From NCBI GenBank assembly GCA_018713325.1, contig DVFJ01000036.1, forward strand, positions 124,001 to 188,000: a stretch of 64,000 nt of DNA, given 5' to 3'. Both the position numbers and the translations under genes were made by a program. Positions 16,124 through 24,480 of the stretch are shown piece after piece. The notes under the pieces were generated by a model that searched no databases, was not told where the DNA came from, and worked only from the letters and a program-made list of their open reading frames with translations. The DNA comes from Candidatus Onthenecus intestinigallinarum (GTDB lineage Bacteria; Bacillota; Clostridia; Christensenellales; Aristaeellaceae). The number at the start of each line of letters is the position of its first letter. Within the stretch, counting starts at the first letter, position 1.

Positions 16124-17515
16124 TTATACTGTTATTTCCTTCCACCTTCCGCGAGCAAAGCGCACATACAGCCACACGCCGCGCACCGCCAGATCCGCCA
16201 CCATGCCGGCCCATGCGCCATAGATCCCAAGGCCCAACAGGGTACCAAAGACATACGCCACGACCAGTCGAACGCACCACATCGTGCACAGGGAAATATA
16301 AAATGGAACGCGCGTATCCCCTGCGCCACGCAACGCCCCGCTCATCACAATGGCCACGCCAAAAAACGGCTCTTCCGCTGCACAGAAGCACAGCAGCCAT
16401 GCGCCGATGCGCTGCACCTGTTCGTCGCGCGTGAAGATCGCCATCAGCGGGCGCGCAAACGCCACCATGAGCGCGCTGGCCAGGCACATGCACACAATGC
16501 CCATGCGGTTGCAGATGCGGCCATAGGTCTCCGCGTCGTCTGGCCGCTTGGCGCCGAGCGACTGGCCCACCAGCGCGGTCGCCGCGGCCTGGATGCCGAA
16601 GGCCGGCATGTAGCCGAGCGATTCGACCGTGATCGCCAGGTGATGCGCCGCCAGCTGCGCCGTGCCAAAGGAGGCGACGATGCGCGCAAACAGGATCTGC
16701 CCGACATTAATCGCGATGCGCTCCAGCGCGGCCGGAACGCCCACACGCAGCATCCGCATCAAGAGCTCGATCTGCGGCCGCAGGTATTTCCCGCGCAGCC
16801 GTATGCGCGTCCGCCGGCCAAGCACGAGCGCCAGGATCATCAGCACGCCGGAGGTGGCAGTGGAAATCGCCGTCGCAATCGCGGCCCCCTGAACGCCCAA
16901 TCCCGCGCCCCACACGGGAAATACCAGCCCCAGCATCCGAACCGTGCGGGAGGGAAAAATCAGCAGCGTATTGCCGATGACGTTGAGCACATTGGCCAGC
17001 CCAGTCAGCAGCATAGGCGTGCGCATGTTGCCCGCCGCACGCAATGCATTGGCCAGCACGACGCCCATGTAGTTGGGGATGAAGCCCAGGGCGACAATGC
17101 GCAGATAGTCGCTCGCCAGTGGCGCAACCTCCGCTTCAGCGCCCATCCAGACCGGAAGTCTGTTGGAGATCAGGCAGACGACGGCCATGCACAGGGCGGA
17201 CAGTACGGCCGCGCAGGCCGCCATCTGGCCGCACACGCGCTCCGCGCCGTCGTAGTCGCCCGCGCCATAAAACCGCGCCGCAAGCGCCATGCCACCCACA
17301 CCCACGGAGGTCATGACGCCGCTGAGCAGCCACATCGGCGAGGCGTTGACCGCCACGGCCGCGGTCGCGACCGCGCCCAGGCTGCCGACCATGGCCGTGT
17401 CGACGTACTGTACCAGCGTCACCAGCAGGTTTTCGACGATCGCCGGACCGGCCAGCCGGAGCACCTCGCCCACCCGACCCTGCGGTCTATTTCCCGCGCG
17501 CCTCATTTGCTGCAT
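16124..17515 (-). CDS. MATE family efflux transporter
   Basis: A 463-residue multidrug/toxin extrusion antiporter with about 12 membrane segments in two similar halves. Family signatures include LAGPAIVENLLVTLVQYVDTAMVG near the N-terminus, NALRAAGNMRTPM at the half boundary and GALRGAGDTRVPFY in the second half. ATG 17515 is used; a GTG three codons upstream (17524) with GGGGAGG before it is an alternative, but the predicted transcription start near 17531 would cut into that site. Substrate unknown. Confidence 0.9.
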   Translation of the reverse strand: MQQMRRAGNRPQGRVGEVLRLAGPAIVENLLVTLVQYVDTAMVGSLGAVATAAVAVNASPMWLLSGVMTSVGVGGMALAARFYGAGDYDGAERVCGQMAACAAVLSALCMAVVCLISNRLPVWMGAEAEVAPLASDYLRIVALGFIPNYMGVVLANALRAAGNMRTPMLLTGLANVLNVIGNTLLIFPSRTVRMLGLVFPVWGAGLGVQGAAIATAISTATSGVLMILALVLGRRTRIRLRGKYLRPQIELLMRMLRVGVPAALERIAINVGQILFARIVASFGTAQLAAHHLAITVESLGYMPAFGIQAAATALVGQSLGAKRPDDAETYGRICNRMGIVCMCLASALMVAFARPLMAIFTRDEQVQRIGAWLLCFCAAEEPFFGVAIVMSGALRGAGDTRVPFYISLCTMWCVRLVVAYVFGTLLGLGIYGAWAGMVADLAVRGVWLYVRFARGRWKEITV

Positions 17516-17537
17516 ACATTCCACCCCATTCCTCCCC

Positions 17538-17565
17538 ATGATACCACACGAAGGGACAAAGTCAA
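17538..17565 (-). promoter_or_regulatory. Promoter for the MATE gene
   Basis: Minus strand TTGACT (17560-17565), 16-base spacer, TATCAT (17538-17543). Transcription would start near 17531, giving a leader of under 20 bases. Confidence 0.6.
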
Positions 17566-17592
17566 AGGATTTCAGACAAAATCGTTGCCATC

Positions 17593-17622
17593 TTGACAAG
17601 CATGCGTCGGAAATGGTATCTT
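17593..17622 (+). promoter_or_regulatory. Promoter for the uridine kinase gene
   Basis: TTGACA (17593-17598), 18-base spacer, TATCTT (17617-17622). Confidence 0.55.
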
Positions 17623-17653
17623 CATAGGGATGACAGAGAAAGGGTGATTCGCG

Positions 17654-18259
17654 GTGTTCATCGGAATCTGCGGCGCAAGCGGCAGCGGCAAGTCCACCCT
17701 GGCCCAGGAGCTCGCCGCCATGGCGACGAAAAAGATTTGCATCATCAATCAGGACGCCTATTATCAGGACCACCCGGAGCTTCCCTTTGAGCAGCGCGAA
17801 CGCCTGAACTACGACGAGCCCTCCATCTTCGATCACGACCTGCTCCTGCAGGACATGCGGACGCTCCTCTCCGGCCAGCCCATCACGCGCAAGCGCTACG
17901 ATTACGCGCTGCACCGGCGCGCGGACACGGACGAGCTCATTCAGCCCTGCGAGGTCGTCATCGTCGAGGGCATTCACGTCTTTTACGACGAGCGCCTGCG
18001 CGACATGATGAGCCTCAAGCTCTACATGCACGTCGAGCCGGACATCTGCCTGCTGCGCCGCATCAACCGCGACATCAAGGAGCGCGGCCGCCATATCGAC
18101 GGCATCTCCGCGCAGTATCTGAACACGGTCAAGCCGATGTTCGACCATTACATCCGCAACTACATCGAGTTTGCGGACGTCATCGTCGCCCGCGGCGGAA
18201 AAAATGCCAAGATCGCGGAAATACTCGCGGGATACATCAACAACGGCCTGCACCTGTAA
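17654..18259 (+). CDS. udk: Uridine kinase
   Basis: A 201-residue P-loop kinase that phosphorylates uridine and cytidine in pyrimidine salvage. Walker A is GASGSGKST at residues 7-15. The family motifs INQDAYYQD, NYDEPSIFDHDLL, YDYALHRR and VVIVEGIHVF with the arginine-rich lid RRINRDIKERGRHIDG are all present. The start is GTG 17654 (MFIGICG...), with AAAGGG upstream. Length is normal. It is monocistronic, flanked by its own promoter and a strong terminator. Confidence 0.92.
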   Translation: MFIGICGASGSGKSTLAQELAAMATKKICIINQDAYYQDHPELPFEQRERLNYDEPSIFDHDLLLQDMRTLLSGQPITRKRYDYALHRRADTDELIQPCEVVIVEGIHVFYDERLRDMMSLKLYMHVEPDICLLRRINRDIKERGRHIDGISAQYLNTVKPMFDHYIRNYIEFADVIVARGGKNAKIAEILAGYINNGLHL

Positions 18260-18268
18260 GACGAAAAT

Positions 18269-18303
18269 CCCCGGTCGGCTGCAAAACCGACCGGGGGTTT
18301 TTT
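18269..18303 (+). terminator. Strong terminator after udk
   Basis: CCCCGGTCGG (18269-18278) pairs perfectly with CCGACCGGGG (18287-18296) and is followed by GTTTTTT. Confidence 0.9.
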
Positions 18304-18325
18304 ATTGTCTTCCCAGGAGATTATG

Positions 18326-19195
18326 TCATATTTCCCGCGACAGCAGGCGGAAGATCTCCCGCTGCGCCTTGGGGCTCGGCAGATGGTTCAGCCAGATCTT
18401 CTGCGCCTCGACGGCCTGATAAAACAGCATCCCAAAGCCGCCGACCGCCTTGACGCCGTTGCGCTGAGCATACTCGAGCAGTTTCGTCTGCGGCGGATTG
18501 TACACCGCGTCAAAGACCGCTCCGCAGCGCTTCACGACGTCCTCCTCCACCGGGCTGACGCCGCTGTGCGGATACATGCCCACCGGCGTGCAGTTGATGA
18601 GCAGATCGTGCGCGCCGGTGATGTCCGAAAGCGCAGTACAGGCGATTCTTCCGGCGCCATCCTTCTGGGTCTGTGCCAGCGCGGCGGCAAGCGCCCGTCC
18701 CCGTTCCGGGTTGCGCACGGCCAGCGTCACGCGTCCGCCGCGCCGCAGCATCTCATAGGCCGCCACGCGCGCCGTTCCGCCGTTGCCGAGCACCAGCGCG
18801 TCCGCCCCGTCCGTGTCCACCCAGGCCTCCTGCAGCGCGCGCATCATGCCCAGACCGTCCGTGATGTAGCCGGTGAGCAGTCCCCGCTCGCTGACGCGCA
18901 CCGTGTTGACCGCGCCGCAGGCCGCCGCGGCCGCGTCCAGCTCGTCCAGGAACGGGATGACCGCCTCTTTGTAGGGAATCGTCACGTTAAAGCCGGAAAA
19001 GCTCTGGCGCAGCACGTCCATCGCCGACGGCAGCGCGGCCGCGTCCACGATGGGCAGCGGGATGTAGATTGCATTGAGCGCACAGGCGTCAAACAGCGAA
19101 TTGTGAATCTGGGGCGACCAGGTGTGCGGAAGCGCGCCGCCCAGCAGCGCAAAGCGCAGCGTCGACGCGTCGACGCGGACGTTCAGGCTCGGCAT
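18326..19195 (-). CDS. aroE: Shikimate dehydrogenase
   Basis: A 289-residue enzyme that reduces 3-dehydroshikimate with NADPH. The shikimate site is visible as GGALPHTWSPQIHN and NVTIPYKEAVIPFLDE, with the catalytic Lys-Asp pair, GAVNTV follows, and the NADP loop is LVLGNGGTARVAAYEM with NCTPVGMYP further on. GGAGG precedes ATG 19195. It lies 12 bases after pheT on the same transcript, so a phenylalanine T-box should govern it together with pheST. Confidence 0.94.
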   Translation of the reverse strand: MPSLNVRVDASTLRFALLGGALPHTWSPQIHNSLFDACALNAIYIPLPIVDAAALPSAMDVLRQSFSGFNVTIPYKEAVIPFLDELDAAAAACGAVNTVRVSERGLLTGYITDGLGMMRALQEAWVDTDGADALVLGNGGTARVAAYEMLRRGGRVTLAVRNPERGRALAAALAQTQKDGAGRIACTALSDITGAHDLLINCTPVGMYPHSGVSPVEEDVVKRCGAVFDAVYNPPQTKLLEYAQRNGVKAVGGFGMLFYQAVEAQKIWLNHLPSPKAQREIFRLLSREI

Positions 19196-19207
19196 GCGGC
19201 TTCCTCC

Positions 19208-21598
19208 TCACGCGCGGATCTGCGCGCCGTATTCCCGCTCACAGGTCGACAGGATCTCCTTCATGACGGCGTTCACGTCCTCATCCACGAGCGTGCGCTC
19301 CGGGCTGCGGAACGCCAGCGAGAACGCCACGGACTTCTTGCCGGCCAGCATCTGCGCGCCGCGGTAGACGTCGAACAGCTCGGCGCTCTCCAGCAGCGCG
19401 CCGCCCGCCTTGCGGATGGAGGCGAGTACAGTGCCCACGGGCACGGACTCATCCATCACCAGCGCCAGGTCGCGCGTGACAGCCGGGAAGCGCGGCAGCG
19501 GCTTGACCTCGCCCATCGGGGACTTCAGCTTCTCCACGGCGCGCAGGTCGATCTCCGCCACCAGCGCGCGGCGCGACAGGCCGAAGGACTCAAGCACATC
19601 GGGATGGACCTCGCCTACGCGCGCCACGACCGTCTCGCCGGCGCAGAGCGTGGCCGCCCGGCCGGGATGATGGTACGGCTCGGCAGCCGGCGCGATCTCG
19701 CAGGCGATGCCGAACTGCCGCAGCAGCTCCAGCGCCGCATCCCGCACCGTGTAGAAGTCCATCTGCGGGCCGTATGCGCCGATACAGAGCATCTGGTGCT
19801 CGTCGGGCAGGCCGTCCGGCGTGCGCGCATCCGCGTCGAATACGGGCGCAATCTCAAAGAGCATGCCCTGATCGTTGCCGCGGCTCTGGTTCAGGGAGAG
19901 CGTCTGGAGCATCGACGGCGCCAGCGTGGAGCGCATCACGCTCGTATCCTCGCCCAAGGGGTTGAGCAGGCGCATCTGATGCCGTCGCGCGTCGTCCGCG
20001 CTCAGGCGCAGCTGATCCAGCAGCTTCGGGCTGACGAACGAGAAGTTCTTGATCTCGTACATGCCCATGCCCGTGAGGATCCGGCCCACCTTGTCCGTCA
20101 GGCGCATGTGCGCGCTGCGCTTTCCCGGCGTCGTCTCGCCGCGCAGGAGCGTGGAGCCCAGGTGCTCAAAGCCGTAGATGCGCAGCACTTCCTCCGAAAT
20201 GTCGGCCTCGCGCTCGACGTCCTCGCGGAAGCACGGCACCGTCACGCGCAGCGCGTCGCCGTTCAGCTCCACGCCGAACGAGAGCGATTCGAGGATCTGC
20301 TTCATCGTCTCGCCCGGCACGTCCACGCTGATGCGCCGGCAGATGCGCTGCACGGACGCCTCGATCACGCGAATGGGGGCGGGGTTGGGATAGACATCCA
20401 CCACGTCTTCGATGACGTCGCCGGCCTGGAGCATCTCCACCAGCTGGCAGGCGCGGTCGATCGCCTCGCGCGCCGTCGCCGCGCAGACGCCCTTCTCGAA
20501 GCGTCCCGAGGATTCCGTGCGCAGACCCAGCGTACGCGACGTCACGCGGATGTTCGCATGATCGAACGCCGCGGACTCGAACATGACCGTCTGCGTGCCG
20601 TCCGTGATCTCCGACTCCTCGCCGCCCATGACGCCCGCGATGCCGGTCGCATGCTCCTGATCGGCGATGACGAGCATCTCCGTGGAGAGCGCGCGCTCCT
20701 TGCCATCGAGCGTCACAATCGTCTCGCCCTCGTTCGCGCGGCGCACGACGATGTGGCCGTTGCGAACCTTTGCCAGGTCGAACGCGTGCATCGGATGGCC
20801 CGTCTCGAGCATCACATAGTTGGTGATGTCCACGATGTTGTTGATCGAGCGCACGCCGCAGCCATGCAGCGCGCGGCGCAGCCACATCGGCGACGGCGCG
20901 ATGCGCACGTTCTTGACCACGCGCGCGACATAGCGCGGGCACAGGTCGGTATCGCGCACGTCGATGTGCACGAAGTCCTTCATCTGGCCCGGTACGCCGC
21001 GCACACTGATCTCGGGCTTGCGGAAGGCCGTGCCCAGCGTCACAGCCGTCTCCCGCGCGACGCCCCAGACGCACTGGCAGTCGGGCCGATTGGCGAGGAT
21101 TTCAAAGTCGACGATCTGGTCGTCGATGCCCAGGATCGGGCGCACGTCCGCGCCGAGCGGATAGTCCTCCCGGAAGATGAGGATGCCCTCGTCGCCCACG
21201 GAGGGATACAGGTCCACCGGCACGTTGAGCTCCGGACCGGAGCAGAGCATGCCGTTGGAGTCGACGCCGCGCAGCTTGCCCTTCTGGATGCGCTTGCCGC
21301 CCGGCAGCACCGCGCCACACTTGGCGACGGGCACCAGCGCGCCCTCGAATACGTTCGGCGCGCCCGTGACGATCTGGAGCACTTCATCGCCCACGTCCAC
21401 CTGGCAGACGACCATGTGGTCGGAGTTCTCGTGCTTGGCGATGGAGAGCACGCGGCCGACGACGACATTCTGCACCTGCTGCGTGAGGTCCTCAATGCCC
21501 TCCACGCCCGTGCCGTGCATGATCATCTGTTCTTCATATTCCGCAGCGGACACCGGAACGTCCGCATACTGCCTGAGCCATTGCATGGGTACCTTCAT
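19208..21598 (-). CDS. pheT: Phenylalanyl-tRNA synthetase beta subunit
   Basis: A 796-residue beta chain of the alpha2-beta2 synthetase that charges tRNA-Phe. Domain order is complete: an N-terminal B1 region with a tRNA-binding OB fold (residues ~40-150, VGRVLSIAKHENSDHMVVCQVDVG), the B3/B4 editing region, B5, the core catalytic-like domain, and the C-terminal anticodon-binding B8 domain ending CEREYGAQIRA. GGGGGA precedes ATG 21598. It lies 20 bases after pheS. Confidence 0.96.
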   Translation of the reverse strand: MKVPMQWLRQYADVPVSAAEYEEQMIMHGTGVEGIEDLTQQVQNVVVGRVLSIAKHENSDHMVVCQVDVGDEVLQIVTGAPNVFEGALVPVAKCGAVLPGGKRIQKGKLRGVDSNGMLCSGPELNVPVDLYPSVGDEGILIFREDYPLGADVRPILGIDDQIVDFEILANRPDCQCVWGVARETAVTLGTAFRKPEISVRGVPGQMKDFVHIDVRDTDLCPRYVARVVKNVRIAPSPMWLRRALHGCGVRSINNIVDITNYVMLETGHPMHAFDLAKVRNGHIVVRRANEGETIVTLDGKERALSTEMLVIADQEHATGIAGVMGGEESEITDGTQTVMFESAAFDHANIRVTSRTLGLRTESSGRFEKGVCAATAREAIDRACQLVEMLQAGDVIEDVVDVYPNPAPIRVIEASVQRICRRISVDVPGETMKQILESLSFGVELNGDALRVTVPCFREDVEREADISEEVLRIYGFEHLGSTLLRGETTPGKRSAHMRLTDKVGRILTGMGMYEIKNFSFVSPKLLDQLRLSADDARRHQMRLLNPLGEDTSVMRSTLAPSMLQTLSLNQSRGNDQGMLFEIAPVFDADARTPDGLPDEHQMLCIGAYGPQMDFYTVRDAALELLRQFGIACEIAPAAEPYHHPGRAATLCAGETVVARVGEVHPDVLESFGLSRRALVAEIDLRAVEKLKSPMGEVKPLPRFPAVTRDLALVMDESVPVGTVLASIRKAGGALLESAELFDVYRGAQMLAGKKSVAFSLAFRSPERTLVDEDVNAVMKEILSTCEREYGAQIRA

Positions 21599-21618
21599 GT
21601 CGCATTCCCCCTGTCGTA

Positions 21619-22653
21619 TCAGTCGGCGCGCAGCTGCGAAAGGAAGCGCAGGTCGCCCTCATACAGCATGCGCATGTCGGTGATGCCGTAGCGCAGCATC
21701 GCGATGCGCTCCATGCCCACGCCGAACGCAAAGCCGCTGTACCTGCTGCTGTCGATGCCGCACATCTCCAGCACCTTCGGGTTGACCATGCCGGAGCCCA
21801 GCACCTCGATCCAGCCCGTGCCCTTGCACACGCGGCATCCCTTGCCGTGGCAGGCGACGCAGGTCAGATCGACCTCGGCGGACGGCTCGGTGAACGGGAA
21901 GAACGAGGGGCGGAAGCGGGTGCGGATGTCCTCGCCGTACAGGCGCTTGGCGAACACGTCCAGCGTGCCCTTGAGGTCGGCCATCGTGACGTCTTCGTCG
22001 ATGACCAGGCCCTCCATCTGATGGAACACCGGCGAGTGCGTGGCGTCGACCTCATCCGCGCGATAGACGCGTCCCGGGCAGATGATGCGGATCGGCGGCT
22101 TGCGCGTGGTCATGATGCGCGCCTGCACGGGCGAGGTATGCGTGCGCAGCAGCATGTTTTCGTCGAAGTAGAACGTATCCTGCGCGTCGCGCGAGGGATG
22201 GTTCTTGGGGATGTTCATCAGCTCGAAGTTATAGTGATCCAGCTCGATCTCCGGGCCCTCGACGACCTCGAAGCCCATGCCGGTCAGCACGTCCGTGACC
22301 TGATCGATCACCATGGAAATCGGATGCATACAGCCCTGATGCGTGGCGGACGACGGAAGCGTCACGTCCAGCGCCTCAGCGCGCAGCCTGGCCTCCTTCT
22401 CGGCCTCCTGAATGCGCCGGGCGACCTCATCCAGCCGCGCGCTCATCTCCTCGCGCGCCCTGTTGATCAACTGGCCCATCGCCGGCCGTTCCTCCGCCGA
22501 AAGCTGGCCCATCGAGCGCAGCATCTGCGTCAGGCTGCCCTTTTTACCCAGGACCTTCAGGCGCAGCGCCTCGAGCGCACCGGAATCCTGGATCTGCCGC
22601 AGCTGATCCTGCAATTCCTGCTGGATCTGCTGCAGCTGCTCATGCATGTTCAT
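21619..22653 (-). CDS. pheS: Phenylalanyl-tRNA synthetase alpha subunit
   Basis: A 344-residue catalytic chain of PheRS. It starts with a coiled-coil arm (residues ~1-85) and continues into the class II core with motif 2 (RIICPGRVYRADEVDATHSPVFHQMEGL) and motif 3 (GFAFGVGMERIAMLRYG). A CACHGKGCRVCKGTGW Cys insert common in Clostridial PheS is present. ATG 22653 follows AAGGAGGAGG. The reading frame stays open upstream into the T-box leader, but that part is not coding. First gene of pheS-pheT-aroE. Confidence 0.96.
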   Translation of the reverse strand: MNMHEQLQQIQQELQDQLRQIQDSGALEALRLKVLGKKGSLTQMLRSMGQLSAEERPAMGQLINRAREEMSARLDEVARRIQEAEKEARLRAEALDVTLPSSATHQGCMHPISMVIDQVTDVLTGMGFEVVEGPEIELDHYNFELMNIPKNHPSRDAQDTFYFDENMLLRTHTSPVQARIMTTRKPPIRIICPGRVYRADEVDATHSPVFHQMEGLVIDEDVTMADLKGTLDVFAKRLYGEDIRTRFRPSFFPFTEPSAEVDLTCVACHGKGCRVCKGTGWIEVLGSGMVNPKVLEMCGIDSSRYSGFAFGVGMERIAMLRYGITDMRMLYEGDLRFLSQLRAD

Positions 22654-22686
22654 AGAAAGCCTCCTCCTTGGTCTTGCGTTCACAGC

Positions 22687-22940
22687 AAAAAGCTCTCGTC
22701 CGCAAAGGGACGAGAGCTGATGCAGCTTCGTGGTACCACCCAAATTCACCTCGCGCAGTTCATCTGCGGTAAGGCCTCGCGCGGATAACGGCCGCTGTCC
22801 CGGCTCTGCCTATGATTGCTTTCAGCAAAGCGGCTCCGGAGTGAATTTCCCGCGTCGGGCACAGGCGGCTTTCAGCCTGGACCGCCCTCTCTTTGCTGCA
22901 CGACTTGTGCGGGCCTTGTCTCCATCTCTGCCTTTGATTT
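22687..22940 (-). promoter_or_regulatory. T-box leader (phenylalanine) of pheST-aroE
   Basis: The invariant T-box TGGGTGGTACCACG is at 22742-22729 on the minus strand. It is followed by a terminator stem AGCTCTCGTCC/GGACGAGAGCT (22691-22718) and T's. A TTC triplet in GGAAATTCACTCC (around 22844-22846) is a candidate specifier for tRNA-Phe. Uncharged tRNA would stabilise the antiterminator and let transcription pass into pheS. This explains the gene-free stretch 22654-22981. Confidence 0.93.
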
Positions 22941-22945
22941 TCGAT

Positions 22946-22974
22946 ATTATACCACCGGGCCTGCGCAAAAGCAA
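22946..22974 (-). promoter_or_regulatory. Promoter of the T-box operon
   Basis: Minus strand TTGCTT (22969-22974), 17 bases, TATAAT (22946-22951). Confidence 0.8.
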
Positions 22975-22981
22975 GCCCTTT

Positions 22982-23320
22982 TTAGTGGAGCGTATGTCCG
23001 TGACAGCCGTCATGGCAGCCATCGCAGGATTCGTCGTCGACGCTCTGCATGGCCATCTTCAACGAATAGGCCACGTATTTTTCAAAGACGTCCTCGACCT
23101 CCTGGGGATCATCCGGCACGACGTACTCGTCGACGCCGTCGGCCGTCTTTTCCACGCGCAGAAAGAGCAGTTCATCCTCCATCTGTTCGTTTTGTGGCTC
23201 CAGCTCGCTGAGCACGACGTAGGTCTTTCCCGCAACTTCCATCGCCGTCACATAGCGGAATTGAAACGTCCTGCCGGCCTGATCGGTCAGCTCCACGACC
23301 GCGGGATCCTGTTCGCTCAT
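22982..23320 (-). CDS. DUF1292 family protein with Cys/His tail
   Basis: A 112-residue protein of the DUF1292 (YrzB-like) family, whose function is unknown. The fold motifs are VVELTDQAGRTFQFRYVTAMEVAGKTYVVL and ELLFLRVEK. It departs from the family by ending CDGCHDGCHGHTLH, a short cluster of three Cys and four His that could bind a metal. It sits 12 bases after the ruvX-DUF1292 fusion gene, so two DUF1292 modules are made from one transcript. Confidence 0.85.
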   Translation of the reverse strand: MSEQDPAVVELTDQAGRTFQFRYVTAMEVAGKTYVVLSELEPQNEQMEDELLFLRVEKTADGVDEYVVPDDPQEVEDVFEKYVAYSLKMAMQSVDDESCDGCHDGCHGHTLH

Positions 23321-23332
23321 GTACGCCTCCGA

Positions 23333-24100
23333 TTATTCCTGCTCATCCGCCTCGCTGAGGCGCACAAACTTTTCAAACACCGCCTGCAGGATGTTCTCGT
23401 CATCCACCGTGACATAGCAGTCCTCGCCCTGCGCGTCCTTCTCAATGCGCAGGATGAACACCTCGTCCTCATCCGTATCGGGGGTGGCCTCCAGCGCGGT
23501 CAGCATTACATACAGCTCGCCCTCATGTTCGAGCGTCATCAGGTGCTCAAACCGCACGCTCTGGCCGTCCTCGTCGATCAGCTCGACGATATCGTCCTCT
23601 TCCATTTCCTCTTCCAGCTCTTCGTTCACTTCATTGAGACGTTCCTGATCGTCCATTATCTCTTCCTCGCCTTTCATCTGTATTGATTGGGTAAGGCCGC
23701 CTGCATCCAGGTAGGCCTGCAGGATGATGACCGCAGCCACCATGTCGACCTTTTGTTTGCGCTTGTCGCGGCGCATGTCGGCCTCGAGCAGCGCGCGCTG
23801 CGCGCTCACGGTCGTCATGCGCTCGTCCTGATAGCGCACGGTATAGCCGGCTGCTTCAAGCTGCGTGGCAAATTCGCGCACCCGCTGCGCCTGCCCGCCG
23901 ACGCTTCCGTCCATGTTTCGCGGCAGGCCGCACAGGAACAGCCGCGTTCCATACCGTTCAGCCAGCTCGCCGAAGTGGCGCACATCCGGCCCATAACCCT
24001 TGCGCGTGTATGTCTCCACCGGCTGCGCCGTAAGGCCAAGCTCGTCGCTCACGGCGACGCCGATTCGCCGGTCGCCCACATCCAGGCCCAGGATGCGCAC
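23333..24100 (-). CDS. ruvX: RuvX (YqgF) resolvase-like protein fused to DUF1292
   Basis: A 255-residue chain. Residues 1-~138 are RuvX/YqgF, an RNase-H-fold putative Holliday junction resolvase or pre-16S rRNA nuclease: [47 protein letters not shown] and [17 protein letters not shown] short linker ([18 protein letters not shown]) leads without a stop into a full DUF1292 domain. In other Bacillota these are neighbouring separate genes (yrrK and yrzB). An internal ATG (MDDQERL) preceded by GAGGAAGAG could also start a separate DUF1292 protein. A real fusion or a lost stop codon are both possible. Confidence 0.85.
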   Translation of the reverse strand: MRILGLDVGDRRIGVAVSDELGLTAQPVETYTRKGYGPDVRHFGELAERYGTRLFLCGLPRNMDGSVGGQAQRVREFATQLEAAGYTVRYQDERMTTVSAQRALLEADMRRDKRKQKVDMVAAVIILQAYLDAGGLTQSIQMKGEEEIMDDQERLNEVNEELEEEMEEDDIVELIDEDGQSVRFEHLMTLEHEGELYVMLTALEATPDTDEDEVFILRIEKDAQGEDCYVTVDDENILQAVFEKFVRLSEADEQE

Positions 24101-24112
24101 GTTACCGCCTCC

Positions 24113-24379
24113 TTACGTGACGTTGTGCTCAATATAGGAGCGTACCAGTTCTTCCATCAGCTCGTCGCGTTCGATACGGCAGACGAGCGAGCGGGCGTTT
24201 TGGTGGCTCGTGATGTATGTGGGGTCGCCGCTCATCAGATAACCGACGACTTGCGTGACGGGATCATAGCCTTTTGCACGCAGCGCCTCATACACGCGCA
24301 TCAAGATCGAATGCGCATCGTCCGCATTGTCTGCGACGGTGCGGAAATACCGCGTGTCGTTTTCAAACCGTTCGGGCAT
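24113..24379 (-). CDS. IreB (DUF965) regulatory phosphoprotein
   Basis: An 88-residue protein of the IreB/YrzL family. In Enterococcus IreB is a substrate of the PASTA kinase IreK and limits cephalosporin resistance. The characteristic block is [39 protein letters not shown], taken as a motif starting at residue 28. GCGAGG precedes ATG 24379. It leads the conserved order ireB-ruvX-DUF1292. Confidence 0.93.
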   Translation of the reverse strand: MPERFENDTRYFRTVADNADDAHSILMRVYEALRAKGYDPVTQVVGYLMSGDPTYITSHQNARSLVCRIERDELMEELVRSYIEHNVT

Positions 24380-24414
24380 GCGAATTCGCCTCGCTTTCTG
24401 TGCTATATGTTGGT

Positions 24415-24443
24415 ATTATACCGAGGAATCGTGAAAAAGGCAA
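24415..24443 (-). promoter_or_regulatory. Promoter for ireB-ruvX-DUF1292
   Basis: Minus strand TTGCCT (24438-24443), 17 bases, TATAAT (24415-24420). Confidence 0.75.
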
Positions 24444-24480
24444 GGCGGAAGTCGAAATAGATTCGAAAAAAACAGCGCGT

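Noticed and set aside
16124-18253. 709-residue open frame over the MATE gene
   Set aside because: The upstream part is the complement of udk; MATE homology starts at about 17515 and a promoter lies in between.
18305-21691. 1128-residue plus-strand frame
   Set aside because: It is the complement of aroE and pheT, produced by high GC; it has no domain, no ribosome site and Arg/His/Ala-rich composition.
22729-22742. Palindromic GGTACC as a restriction or operator site
   Set aside because: It is the core of the T-box sequence.
21619-22749. Extended N-terminus of PheS into the upstream region
   Set aside because: The extra 32 codons coincide with the T-box and its terminator, and the ribosome site points to ATG 22653.
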